NCBI RefSeq assembly: GCF_029873255.1
Contig: NZ_CP123622.1
Coordinates: forward strand, 2,951,001-3,015,000
Direction: 5' to 3'
Length of the DNA stretch: 64,000 nucleotides
DNA from: Pigmentibacter sp. JX0631
Lineage (GTDB): Bacteria > Bdellovibrionota_B > Oligoflexia > Silvanigrellales > Silvanigrellaceae
A model generated the notes under the pieces. It was not told the origin of the DNA. It saw only the letters and a list, made by a program, of their open reading frames with translations, and ran no database searches. Shown one piece after another: positions 9,080 through 18,639 of the stretch. Within the stretch, counting starts at the first letter, position 1; every line of letters begins with the position of its first letter. The position numbers and the translations under genes were made by a program.

Positions 9080-11383
9080 TTATTCAAACTCTTGCCCTAT
9101 ATCAGTGCGATAATGTGGATCAACAAAAGTATTTTCAGCGTCTTTCAGTTTAATTTTTTGAATTTGGGAGTAAATATTTTTACGCGCAATTGAAATACTT
9201 TTACCAGAACTCAATAATCCAAAAGCTCTTCCACCACTAGTTGATTGGTCAGGTTCAATAGCTGTTGGTATAAATTGACATTCTTCAGAGATATTATTTG
9301 TAAATACAAGTTTTCTTTTTGGTGCATTTTTTTCAGGATATTCAGGTGAAGCTCCAACTACAAAAACTCTTTTTAAGGAATCTGTCAGAAAGGGAGTCGT
9401 ATTTTTTTCAGGAAATAAAAATGCTTGTTTTTTTGCAGTTCTATATAACTCAATATAAAATTCTCTTTGTAATCCTGGTAAAATAACTTGAGTTTCGGGG
9501 TCCCCAAGACGACAGTTGAATTCTAGTAACCAAGCATTTTGGTCTTTATCAATCATAAAACCAGCAAATAAAAAACCATGATAAGGAGTATTTCTTTGGT
9601 TTAATTCTTTTAAAATTTTTGTAAAAGTATCTTTTACCTGTTCCATTATAATATTTGAAAGTTCTACTGGGGAGACAGTTCCCATCCCACCAGTATTTGG
9701 ACCTGTTTGCTTATTGTTACGTCTTTTATAGTCTCTAGCAATTGGTAAAAGTCTGAATTGTTCATTATTGCATAATGCAATTACAGAAATTTCTTCACCT
9801 ATTAAAGTTTCTTCAATAAGAAAATAGGGTTCATTATTTTTATTACTATATGTTGGTGCTTCAACTGATTTTGTCATAATTTCCCAGTCAGGTAAATTAT
9901 TTTCAATAGTTATTAATGCTTGTTTTATATCTTCATGAGTTGAAAGAACAAAAACACCTTTTCCAGCTGCTAGACTATCATACTTCAAGACACAAGGTAA
10001 CGAAAAATCTTGAATTCTAGGATTTTCTAAAAAATTTAAGAGAAGTAATTTTAATTTACTCCATGAAATAACTTTTGATTTTGCTGTTTTTATTTTTGCT
10101 GCTTCAACGATTTCTTTACAAATTATTTTGCTAGCTTCTAAAGAGGCGCATGCCAAAGAGGGTGCTAACACAGGGATATTAAACTTTTCACAAGCCGGTG
10201 CAATACCATTTGCAATCGGTAATTCAGGACCGGCAATGACAAGCCCGACTTTTTCTTTTGCAGCAAATTGAGCTATTTCATTCACATCTGTTGCAGGGCA
10301 GTTTGCAAATTTTGGTGAATCCCAAAGCCTTTTTCCAGCAGCACAGAATACTGTGCTTACTTCTGGAAGTTTTTGAAAAGAAGAATAAATAGTATAATCT
10401 CTGCCACCATTACCAACGACTAAAACATTTTTTGGCATAATAGCTGCATTTATGATTTCTTTAAAAGTATCTGGAAAAATTGGCCAAGCAACTTTTTGTT
10501 CATTAGCAATTTGGAGAGGAGTCTTTTCAGAACCAATAAAGGTTTGATATAATTCTAGATACCTAGTTGTTACCTTTTCGATTAGTTCAGAAATAATTTT
10601 TTCATCTTTAAAAAAAGGATGATTTGCAGGATTATCTTTAATATTTTCTGGACTTCCAAAAAGCTTAATTAGTTCTTCACGAAGAAATTCTTTTGACATT
10701 TGTTTTGGATTAGATAAGTCTAATTTATCTGCAATCCAATACCGCGAAGAATCAGGTGTATGAACCTCATCTACTAATATAATTTTATCATCATATTCTC
10801 CCATTTCGTATTTTGTATCTACAAGGATGAGATTTTTAGCAAGAGCTTCTTTGCTACCAAAATGAAATAATTCAATAGATTTTTTTGCAATAAAATTCCA
10901 TTTTTCTGCACCAATTAAATTTTTAGCCATTTCTGCTGAAATAGGCAGATCGTGTCCCATTTCAGCTTTGGTGGTAGGAGTGATAATGGGTTCAGGAAAT
11001 TTTTGATTTTGTTGCATTCCATCAGGAAGATATATTCCATATTGACTAAGAATTTCTTTTGCGCCTTTTTCTTTATATAAACGCCATAGACTTCCAGATA
11101 AATATCCTCTAACTACAATTTCTATCGGGAAAACTTTGGCTTCTTTTACTAAAACATGAGTCGTATCCAGTGATCCAATTAAATGGTTTTCAATGATATG
11201 GCTTGTATTTTTAAAGTACCAAGTTGAAATAGCTTGTAATATTTCAGCTTTATTGTTTATTTCAAATGGAAAAATAAAATCAAAAGCTGATATTCTATTA
11301 CTTGTTTGAAGAATTCTTAATTTATTTGATAATGATATACTATTTCGAACTTTTCCGATATAAATATTTTGAATTAATGTCAT
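9080..11383 (-). CDS. purCD: PurC-PurD fusion: SAICAR synthetase + GAR synthetase
   Basis: One continuous 767-residue frame. Residues 1-~300 are SAICAR synthetase (PurC), with GKVRNSISLSNKLRILQTSN at the start, VRGYLSGSLWRLY, VDTKYEMGEYDD and DSSRYW. Residues ~316-767 are GAR synthetase (PurD), with the N-terminal Rossmann start NVLVVGNGGRD, an ATP-grasp core containing GPNTGGMGTVSP, and the metal-binding LEFNCRLGDPETQ. PurD usually starts with GGREHA; here it reads GGRDYT. The two enzymes catalyse steps 7 and 2 of the pathway, so they do not act in sequence. They are normally separate genes. Only one base separates the gene from pyrF upstream. Confidence 0.93.
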   Translation of the reverse strand: MTLIQNIYIGKVRNSISLSNKLRILQTSNRISAFDFIFPFEINNKAEILQAISTWYFKNTSHIIENHLIGSLDTTHVLVKEAKVFPIEIVVRGYLSGSLWRLYKEKGAKEILSQYGIYLPDGMQQNQKFPEPIITPTTKAEMGHDLPISAEMAKNLIGAEKWNFIAKKSIELFHFGSKEALAKNLILVDTKYEMGEYDDKIILVDEVHTPDSSRYWIADKLDLSNPKQMSKEFLREELIKLFGSPENIKDNPANHPFFKDEKIISELIEKVTTRYLELYQTFIGSEKTPLQIANEQKVAWPIFPDTFKEIINAAIMPKNVLVVGNGGRDYTIYSSFQKLPEVSTVFCAAGKRLWDSPKFANCPATDVNEIAQFAAKEKVGLVIAGPELPIANGIAPACEKFNIPVLAPSLACASLEASKIICKEIVEAAKIKTAKSKVISWSKLKLLLLNFLENPRIQDFSLPCVLKYDSLAAGKGVFVLSTHEDIKQALITIENNLPDWEIMTKSVEAPTYSNKNNEPYFLIEETLIGEEISVIALCNNEQFRLLPIARDYKRRNNKQTGPNTGGMGTVSPVELSNIIMEQVKDTFTKILKELNQRNTPYHGFLFAGFMIDKDQNAWLLEFNCRLGDPETQVILPGLQREFYIELYRTAKKQAFLFPEKNTTPFLTDSLKRVFVVGASPEYPEKNAPKRKLVFTNNISEECQFIPTAIEPDQSTSGGRAFGLLSSGKSISIARKNIYSQIQKIKLKDAENTFVDPHYRTDIGQEFE

Positions 11384-11384
11384 C

Positions 11385-12176
11385 TTAAGATCCTTGAAAA
11401 TACTTATTAATATTGGTTATATTTTCGTACATAGCATCTATCTCGATATTACCACCAGAAAAAACCGCTCTACTAAATGGAAAAATCATTTCATTTGGCA
11501 TTTTTTTGCATTTTGTAATAACATTCCAATCTGCACCTTGAGCTCCTATACCAGGACATAAAGCACTTAATCCGCTCGAGATAAATTCATGAGAAAAAAG
11601 AATTTCTTCTCTGTTTGCAGCAATTACAACTCCTGTTACTTGGGAATAAATGGGATCATTAAATAGAATATTTTCCCGAACTTTTTTGCAGGAAGTTAAA
11701 ATATTTCTCCAGTTATCTTGAATATAAGATAAATCTGAATTACTATTTTCACTAGTTGCGCAAAGAACATAAACTCTTCCCTTTTTTCCTACATGTTCAA
11801 CACATTGTTCAACAGCAAGTTCTATCGATTTTTCACCTAAAAAAGGACTAATGGTAATTCCATGAACACCTAACGTAACAAAAGCAAAATCTAAATAAGC
11901 TTTTAAGGTTGTAGAAATATCGTTAAATTTTCCATCAAGTATAATAGTATAATCTTTATGAAATTTAGCTACTAATTCTTCTAGAAGTAATAACCCTTTA
12001 CTTCCGTGCAATAAAAAATAAGCTAACTGTGGTTTTATGATATAATTACTTAATTTACCGCAACTAAAACTTAAAATTTCCATATGTTTATAAACAGAGC
12101 TTTTAAAGTTTTCAAAGTCTTTTACAATAGGATTTGGATCAATTCCTAAACACATTTTTGTATTAATCAGATTCAT
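11385..12176 (-). CDS. pyrF: Orotidine 5'-phosphate decarboxylase
   Basis: PyrF decarboxylates OMP to UMP, the last step of pyrimidine synthesis. The 263-residue protein begins with the barrel strand MCLGIDPNP and has the catalytic D-x-K-x-x-D signature at D81, K83 and D86 (LDGKFNDIST). Late strands include LCPGIGAQGADW, the phosphate-binding region. Length and motif spacing fit the longer group-2 OMP decarboxylases. It is the only pyrimidine gene in an otherwise purine operon. Its start lies 14 bases inside the end of purK. Confidence 0.88.
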   Translation of the reverse strand: MNLINTKMCLGIDPNPIVKDFENFKSSVYKHMEILSFSCGKLSNYIIKPQLAYFLLHGSKGLLLLEELVAKFHKDYTIILDGKFNDISTTLKAYLDFAFVTLGVHGITISPFLGEKSIELAVEQCVEHVGKKGRVYVLCATSENSNSDLSYIQDNWRNILTSCKKVRENILFNDPIYSQVTGVVIAANREEILFSHEFISSGLSALCPGIGAQGADWNVITKCKKMPNEMIFPFSRAVFSGGNIEIDAMYENITNINKYFQGS

Positions 12177-13356
12177 TTAAATCCTTTCTAAAGTTTTCAG
12201 AAAATTTATTGCAATCTGTAATGTTTTCTGCATGACAAATAAAATGCCCCATTTTTCTTTGTTTAGTTGCAGATTCTTTGCCATATAAAGTAACGGAAAT
12301 AATATTAGGATGATCTTTCCAACAACTTAAATTAAGGTTTTTTTCTTTCTTTTGATTAATCCAAGTAGAACCTAATAAATTACCCATACAAAAATATCCG
12401 GGATACAATTCAGGCTTATTTATTGGTATATCTAATAATATTCTTGCTAGAAGATCATATTGACTTATAGTGCATGAATTTCTTGAAATATGGCCAGAGT
12501 TATGCGGACGGGGAGCGAACTCATTAATATAAATTTGAAAATCATCTATTTCAATTGATTGCTTTACATTATCATTTTTTACTTTTGAAATAAAAAATTC
12601 AGTAGTTAACAAGCCTAAAACGTCCAATTTTTCAGCAGCTTGAATGGCAATATTTTGTAATTTTTGTTGTACAGTTATTGGTAATTGTGAGGGCAGATTT
12701 GTTTGGTATAATATCTGATTCTTGTGAATATTATCAAAGATAGGTAAACATACGGTAATATTTTGAGAATTACGGGCAACTATGCAACTAGCTTCAGAGA
12801 AAATATCAATTTTTTCTTCAATTATAAAAGACGTATTTTCTTTTGTAGTAATCTCAGAAAGAGTTTTATTTAATGCCGTAACATTTTCAATAACCCATTG
12901 CCCTTTTCCATCATATCCACCATACGCTGTTTTTATAATAAAAGGAAAAGGAAAATTTTTTGCCTTAGTAATGAGTTCAGATAAGTTTGAACAAGCAATA
13001 AATTTACAGACTGGTAAATTATTTTTTTGTAAAAAAGTTTTCTCTGCTATTCTATTTTGGGTTATTTTAAGAACATTTTCTGATGGAAATAAAGGTTTTT
13101 TTGTTTTTTCTATCAAAGAATTTAGGAGATCTGTTGCAACATTTTCAAATTCATAAGTAACTAAATCGCATTGTCGAAAAAAAGCTTCGAGTTTTTCAGC
13201 ATCATTCCAATCTCCCTGATAATGAAAAGCTGATTTATGAAAAGAAGGAGAAAGGGGATCGGGATCATAAAAAACTACTTTAGCTCCATAATTGTATAAA
13301 GCCTCAGATAGCATTCCACCGAGTTGCCCACCTCCTAAAATTCCTATGGTTCTCAT
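12163..13356 (-). CDS. purK: N5-carboxyaminoimidazole ribonucleotide synthase
   Basis: PurK converts AIR, bicarbonate and ATP to N5-CAIR. The 397-residue ATP-grasp protein starts with the nucleotide-binding GILGGGQLGGML and has VTYEFENV, the GGYDGKGQWV ATP loop and INEFAPRPHNSGH with the metal ligands. It overlaps purE by 4 bases upstream and pyrF by 14 downstream. PurK plus class I PurE is the standard bacterial two-step route to CAIR. Confidence 0.94.
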   Translation of the reverse strand: MRTIGILGGGQLGGMLSEALYNYGAKVVFYDPDPLSPSFHKSAFHYQGDWNDAEKLEAFFRQCDLVTYEFENVATDLLNSLIEKTKKPLFPSENVLKITQNRIAEKTFLQKNNLPVCKFIACSNLSELITKAKNFPFPFIIKTAYGGYDGKGQWVIENVTALNKTLSEITTKENTSFIIEEKIDIFSEASCIVARNSQNITVCLPIFDNIHKNQILYQTNLPSQLPITVQQKLQNIAIQAAEKLDVLGLLTTEFFISKVKNDNVKQSIEIDDFQIYINEFAPRPHNSGHISRNSCTISQYDLLARILLDIPINKPELYPGYFCMGNLLGSTWINQKKEKNLNLSCWKDHPNIISVTLYGKESATKQRKMGHFICHAENITDCNKFSENFRKDLNESD

Positions 13357-13883
13357 GGTTCTTGCTTTCCTTGATTTTTGCGAGTTTTCTCTTGAACTAT
13401 TTGATTACCTTCAAGGGCATTCATGCTTTTCATCGTGCGCCAGTGTTCTAATTTTTTAAATAAAGCATCATTTTCCATTGCTAAAATTTGAATTGCAAAT
13501 AACGCTGCATTTACTGCTCCTGCTTGTCCAATAGCAAACGTAGCCGTTGGAATTCCGCCTGGCATTTGGACAATCGATAATAAGCTATCTAAACCATTTA
13601 GAGCTTTTGATTGAACTGGAACAGCAAGAACAGGAACCAAAGTCAATCCGCTTACCATTCCGGGTAAATGAGCAGCTCCACCAGCTCCAGCAATGATTAC
13701 TTTAATACCTTTCGTTTTCACAGATTCAGCATAATCAAACATTAATTTTGGAGTCCTGTGGGCACTTATGATTTGAATTTCATAGGGAATATCAAATTCC
13801 GCACAAATGTTTTCACTATATTTTAAAGTTTCGTAGTCAGATTGACTTCCCATTATAATGGAAACAATTGGGCTGTTATGCAT
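13353..13883 (-). CDS. purE: N5-CAIR mutase (class I)
   Basis: PurE moves the carboxyl of N5-CAIR to make CAIR. The 176-residue protein has the class I signatures MGSQSDYETLK, ISAHRTPKLM (with the catalytic His) and GAGGAAHLPGM. A short basic/polar tail follows residue ~160. It sits between purF and purK with overlaps of 8 and 4 bases. Confidence 0.95.
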   Translation of the reverse strand: MHNSPIVSIIMGSQSDYETLKYSENICAEFDIPYEIQIISAHRTPKLMFDYAESVKTKGIKVIIAGAGGAAHLPGMVSGLTLVPVLAVPVQSKALNGLDSLLSIVQMPGGIPTATFAIGQAGAVNAALFAIQILAMENDALFKKLEHWRTMKSMNALEGNQIVQEKTRKNQGKQEP

Positions 13884-15333
13884 TTTTTAATTCCTTTATA
13901 AAGCCACATCCTTTTTGTTGTGCAATTTTATCTTGATAGTTTCCAGTAAAACAAGCAGTACACCATCCTCCATTTTCGTGGGCGGAATTTTCTAACTTAT
14001 TATTTTTTTGGAATTTTTGCATTACAATCAGAAGTTGTTTTTCAGAAAGAAAAGATAGAGAGTCAGATTTTAAATAATCATTCATTTCATTTGAGGTCAT
14101 GACTTGCGCCAGTAAATCTTGTCTTTTGGGAGTATCTATCCCATAAAAACAGGGAAACTTAACAGGAGGGGAGGCGATTCGCATATGCACTTCTTTCGCA
14201 CCTGCTTCTCGCAATAATTCTACTATTTTTTGGGAAGTGGTTCCTCTGACAATACTGTCATCTATAACAATAACTTTTTTGCCTTTGATCGTTTCCCGAA
14301 CAGGATTTAATTTTAATCTTACTTTGAAATTTCTAACATTTTGTGTTGGTTCAATAAACGTTCTACCGACGTAGTGATTTCTAATTAAACCAATTTTATA
14401 CGGAATACCCGAAGCGTTAGCATAGCCCATTGCCATTGGAACACCACTGTCTGGAACAGCAATAACCATGTCTGCTTGGACAGGATTATTCTTAGCGAGT
14501 TCTTCGCCCATCGCAAAACGCGTATCATTTGCTAACATATTCCAAACAAGGCTATCAGGACGAGCAAAATAAACATGTTCAAATATACATTTAGCCTGTT
14601 GCAGATTTTTACTTTGTTGAGTTGTTAAGTTAAAAAATACGCTTTCAATTTTTCCAGTAGTAAGCTCAATACTTAATATTTCTCCAGGAGAAATATCGCG
14701 GATAAATTCAGCGCCAACTAAATCCATTGCACATGTTTCACTTGCAAGAACCCAGCTAGGAATTTCACTCTCATTTTTTATTAAACCAAGAGATAAAGGT
14801 CGATATCCACAGGCATCTACAACGGCATACATATGAGTCGGGGTAAGGAGTAATAAAGAAAATGCTCCGAATAATTCTTCAAAAGCATGGGTAAGTTTTG
14901 CAATAAATTCTTTTTTACTACTTCGAGCCATTAAATGTAAAATAAGTTCTGTATCAGAAGTAGCTTGTAATATAGCGCCTGAGGATTCTAAAAATTGGCG
15001 CATTTCTTCGGAGTTAACTATATTCCCATTATGAGATAAGGAAACAGGAACTCCACCAATACGAGCAGTTAGTGGTTGAATATTTGCGTCAGAGTTTCCT
15101 CCAGCAGTGCTGTATCTAACATGCCCTATAGCATGATTACCTTTTAGTTTAGTTAAATCTGTTTCTTTGAAAACATCAATAACTAAACCAGAATTCTTAT
15201 GACTAATAATTTCAGTAGAATTGGTTGAGGAAATGCCAGCACTTTCTTGACCCCTATGTTGTAAAGCAAAAAGACCAAGATAAGCTATTTTTGAAGCATT
15301 TTCAGTATTAGTTACTCCAAAAACTCCGCACAT
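13876..15333 (-). CDS. purF: Amidophosphoribosyltransferase
   Basis: PurF makes phosphoribosylamine from PRPP and glutamine, the committed step of purine synthesis. In the 485-residue protein the nucleophile Cys is residue 2 (MCGVFGVTN), so no propeptide is needed beyond Met removal. The glutaminase domain has LQHRGQESAGIS and GHVRYSTAGG. The PRTase domain carries the PRPP loop VIVIDDSIVRGTTS. Near the C-terminus several Cys residues (WCTACFTG) recall the Fe-S ligands of the Bacillus-type enzymes. Start and stop overlap purL (1 base) and purE (8 bases). Confidence 0.95.
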   Translation of the reverse strand: MCGVFGVTNTENASKIAYLGLFALQHRGQESAGISSTNSTEIISHKNSGLVIDVFKETDLTKLKGNHAIGHVRYSTAGGNSDANIQPLTARIGGVPVSLSHNGNIVNSEEMRQFLESSGAILQATSDTELILHLMARSSKKEFIAKLTHAFEELFGAFSLLLLTPTHMYAVVDACGYRPLSLGLIKNESEIPSWVLASETCAMDLVGAEFIRDISPGEILSIELTTGKIESVFFNLTTQQSKNLQQAKCIFEHVYFARPDSLVWNMLANDTRFAMGEELAKNNPVQADMVIAVPDSGVPMAMGYANASGIPYKIGLIRNHYVGRTFIEPTQNVRNFKVRLKLNPVRETIKGKKVIVIDDSIVRGTTSQKIVELLREAGAKEVHMRIASPPVKFPCFYGIDTPKRQDLLAQVMTSNEMNDYLKSDSLSFLSEKQLLIVMQKFQKNNKLENSAHENGGWCTACFTGNYQDKIAQQKGCGFIKELKNA

Positions 15334-17843
15334 TACTTTGTTTCCTTTTCAGCGCATGAAAGTGTGTCAAAATATTTTTTAAGGGAACTAGAAAAATCTG
15401 AATAAACAAGATCATGATCATATATAGGCATACTTATATTAGATCCAATTGGTTTTAATTCTGCTATTTTAGTAACAACGATATCTGTGTGGATAGAAGA
15501 ATTAAATATTGATTCAAAGTTTTCTTCTTCTTTAAATCCTAAAATAAAGCCCATATTTCCTTCAGAAAATAATTCTTTGCTAGATTTTTTCCATAATGCT
15601 TTTTCTAAATCTATTAAACAATTTGAATTTAAAGCTAGAGAAATTAAAGAACCTAGCATTCCTCCATGTCCTATGGGTCTAGAAATTTTTGGTGACTTTA
15701 GTTGAATTGTTTTTAAAATGAAATTCCAAATATTTTTTTCACTACTTATATTAATTTTTGGACAATCAGAATTTTCTCCTCCAAAAATCCATGCCGTTTG
15801 AGAAGCAAGGTAACTTGAATTTTCAAGAGAATTACTTAATGAAATGTGATATAACTTTATTGATTTTTCTTTAGTTTTATCAAAATATCTTATAGGTAAT
15901 CTATCTAAAGGTACTTTGTTAACATCATCAACTCTGCCAACCATTCCTAACATCGGAGTAGGAGGAATTGGTATACCTTCTGTTTGATTGTTTAAACTTA
16001 CATTCCCACTTACTATCGGAATATGCATTTCTTTTGCTATTAAATTAATTCCATCAATTGCATCTGAAAATTGTCGCATTACATCAGGTGATTTGGGACT
16101 TCCAAAATTTAAACAATCAGTCATAGCTAAAGGAACAGCTCCACTGGCAACTAATTTTCTAGCAATTTTTAATGCAGTTAATGCTGAACCATGAAAAGGA
16201 TCTAATTCAACCCAACGCTCTTCGCAGCCTCCTGCGATTGCGATTCCTGTAGTACTTAACTTTCCATTAGAATTTAATTCTTGTGCATATTCAGGTAAAC
16301 GGACAACACCAGCGGAAGCTGTTTGTAAAGATCCACAAGCTGCAACACTATTTCCTTGAACAGTTGAGCAATAATTATGAAATACAGGTGATCTGTTTGC
16401 ATTCATCGGATGCGCAAAAAGTTTAGGAATTAAATTTGGATAACGTTCAATCAAATTTTCTAGTTGAATATCTGAAAGAATGTCATTATGAATATCTGAA
16501 TTTTTTAATGATAAAGACAAACTTAATTTATCTGTATCATTTTTTTGCTGCCAGATATTTTCTGTTGCTTCGTTTTTAATTATTTTTTTCTCTTGTAAGT
16601 ATTCTTCTTTCCTTTGAATTGGCCAATTGTATTTAGGTGTTTCATCCACTAAAATTGGAACTGGAGTTGCAGTTACAATTGTGTTATCAAAAATACATGT
16701 GAATAAACCTGTAGCATTTACTTTTCCAATTTCAGCATAAGTGATATTGAATTTTTCCAATTCAGATAGAACGGCAGAAACATTTTCGGGTTTTACTGCG
16801 CACAACATTCTTTCTTGTGATTCGCTTAAAAGTATTTCCCATGCTTGCATATTGCTTGCACGTTGAGGAACTTTATTTAAATCGATGGCAACACCGCAAC
16901 CAGAACGACCTGCCATTTCTACTGAGCTAGATGTTAAACCTGCAGCACCCATATCCTGCAGACCTATTGTTAATTTCTTTTCAATTAACGATAATGTAGC
17001 TTCTAATAAAACTTTTTCCGCGAAAGGATCCCCAACCTGTACAGTTGGTTTAAGAGTGTTCCCCGTGGATGAAAATTCGGAGCTACTCATCGTAGCTCCA
17101 TGAACGCCATCACGTCCTGTTGCAGATCCAAAATAAATTAAAACATTTTCAGATTCTGGAAACAAAATATTTTGCAAATCAGCATTTATATTTTGTTTGA
17201 TTTTTATCTTTTCAATATTTGTTACTTTACTTGTTGTTTCTTCAGAAAGAATTCCTTTAAAAATTTTATCTTTATGAATTAATCCAGCATTAAAAGCATT
17301 TACCAAAATATTTTTACTATACTTATTATGAAAACTAATATCGCCTGTTACTGTAGGTACACCAACAGAGTTTCCGTAGTCACCAATTCCACGAACGGTA
17401 TCGCGAATTAATTTTGCATTCCATGTTCCTTCACCAAAACGCAGACAATTTAAGCTTGCTATTGGATAAGCTCCCATACAAAACACATCACGCAGGATAC
17501 CGCCAACACCCGTCGCAGCTCCTTGATAAGGCTCTAAGTAACTAGGGTGGTTGTGAGATTCCATTTTAAAAGCAATTCCATAATTTTTATTTATTGCTAT
17601 TACACCCGCATTTTCTCCAGGTCCTTGGATAACCCAAGGTTCTTCTGTGTGAAATCTTTTCAAGTGAACTCTTGAAGATTTATAAGAGCAGTGTTCGCTC
17701 CAAAGTGCACCACAAACTGCTAACTCTTCATGACTTGGTATTCTATTTAATTTAGTGCAGAAATTTATTAATTCTTCTTTGTTTAAACCAAATTGCTGTG
17801 CTTGAGCTACAAATTCAGCTGTTAGGAGGTTTGAATCAAACAT
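15333..17843 (-). CDS. purL: FGAM synthase, synthetase subunit (small-type PurL)
   Basis: The 836-residue protein is the ATP-dependent synthetase subunit of the PurS-PurQ-PurL complex that converts FGAR to FGAM. Motifs seen are CGALWSEHCSYKSS, FKMESHNHPSYLEPYQGAAT, GGILRDVFCMGAYPIA, LQDMGAAGLTSSSVEMAGR and GGCEERW. It is somewhat longer than the typical ~740 residues because of insertions around residues ~200-230 and ~425-465. Small-type PurL lacks the built-in glutaminase and PurS-like domain, so it needs PurQ (adjacent, 8-base overlap) and PurS (found fused to PurB at 18636-18866). Confidence 0.95.
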   Translation of the reverse strand: MFDSNLLTAEFVAQAQQFGLNKEELINFCTKLNRIPSHEELAVCGALWSEHCSYKSSRVHLKRFHTEEPWVIQGPGENAGVIAINKNYGIAFKMESHNHPSYLEPYQGAATGVGGILRDVFCMGAYPIASLNCLRFGEGTWNAKLIRDTVRGIGDYGNSVGVPTVTGDISFHNKYSKNILVNAFNAGLIHKDKIFKGILSEETTSKVTNIEKIKIKQNINADLQNILFPESENVLIYFGSATGRDGVHGATMSSSEFSSTGNTLKPTVQVGDPFAEKVLLEATLSLIEKKLTIGLQDMGAAGLTSSSVEMAGRSGCGVAIDLNKVPQRASNMQAWEILLSESQERMLCAVKPENVSAVLSELEKFNITYAEIGKVNATGLFTCIFDNTIVTATPVPILVDETPKYNWPIQRKEEYLQEKKIIKNEATENIWQQKNDTDKLSLSLSLKNSDIHNDILSDIQLENLIERYPNLIPKLFAHPMNANRSPVFHNYCSTVQGNSVAACGSLQTASAGVVRLPEYAQELNSNGKLSTTGIAIAGGCEERWVELDPFHGSALTALKIARKLVASGAVPLAMTDCLNFGSPKSPDVMRQFSDAIDGINLIAKEMHIPIVSGNVSLNNQTEGIPIPPTPMLGMVGRVDDVNKVPLDRLPIRYFDKTKEKSIKLYHISLSNSLENSSYLASQTAWIFGGENSDCPKINISSEKNIWNFILKTIQLKSPKISRPIGHGGMLGSLISLALNSNCLIDLEKALWKKSSKELFSEGNMGFILGFKEEENFESIFNSSIHTDIVVTKIAELKPIGSNISMPIYDHDLVYSDFSSSLKKYFDTLSCAEKETK

Positions 17844-18639
17844 AAATTTCTCCTTGAGTCAGTTGTTCTACAAACAAAGCAAGTGGACTTCCTTGCTTTA
17901 TAGCTATATTTTTTGTTTGTGAAATTCCTAAAAGAAAAATCAAACCTTCATTTCCGCCTAAGATATCTTCAGATGCGCGTTCTGGATGGGGCATCATCCC
18001 AAAAATAGTGCCACTTTCATTTGTTAAGCCAGCAATTGATTTATAGCTTCCATTTTCGTTAAAATTATAATAAACAACTGCATTTTTCTCTGCTAAATTT
18101 TTATCTATTTCAGTAGATGGAGGTAACCAATTCCCCATGCCACAAGACATAGGTATGAATATTTCTTTACCAAAAACTTTACTTGCATTTTCTAAAATTT
18201 TACCTTTGAATTTAGGAATCCAAAGTGACTTTTTTACTTGGTTAGATTCATCTAAAAAACTAATATCTATTCTTATTGAAACTGGAAAATGGTGATGTTG
18301 ACGGGTTATATTTTTTATCAAAGCACCTGGCAAGAGACCACTTTCACATAAAATTTGAAAACCATTGCAAATTCCTAAGATAGGAATATTTTCAAGGGCC
18401 TTTTCTTTTACAAAAGCCATTTCTTTTGTTCTTGCTGCTAAAGCACCTGCGCGCAAATAATCACCAAAACTAAAACCTCCAGGAATAAAAATAAAGTCAA
18501 TTTCTTCTTTTTTTAATTGACTATGCTTTTCTAAATCTAGAAATTCAGCATTAGTTTCTAAATTATTTGCAATCCATAATAAGGATTCTTTTTCACAGTT
18601 TGTACCTGGGAAAACTGGTACTAAAGTTTTTTTCATCAT
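17836..18639 (-). CDS. purQ: FGAM synthase, glutaminase subunit
   Basis: A class I glutamine amidotransferase of 267 residues supplying ammonia to PurL. It shows FPGTNCEKE at the N-terminus, PGGFSFGDYLRAGALA, the nucleophile elbow LGICNGFQIL (catalytic Cys) and the C-terminal MMPHPERA with the catalytic His-Glu. It is longer than the common ~225 residues, with an added central segment at ~150-200. It overlaps purB-purS by 4 bases and purL by 8. Confidence 0.95.
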   Translation of the reverse strand: MMKKTLVPVFPGTNCEKESLLWIANNLETNAEFLDLEKHSQLKKEEIDFIFIPGGFSFGDYLRAGALAARTKEMAFVKEKALENIPILGICNGFQILCESGLLPGALIKNITRQHHHFPVSIRIDISFLDESNQVKKSLWIPKFKGKILENASKVFGKEIFIPMSCGMGNWLPPSTEIDKNLAEKNAVVYYNFNENGSYKSIAGLTNESGTIFGMMPHPERASEDILGGNEGLIFLLGISQTKNIAIKQGSPLALFVEQLTQGEIYV

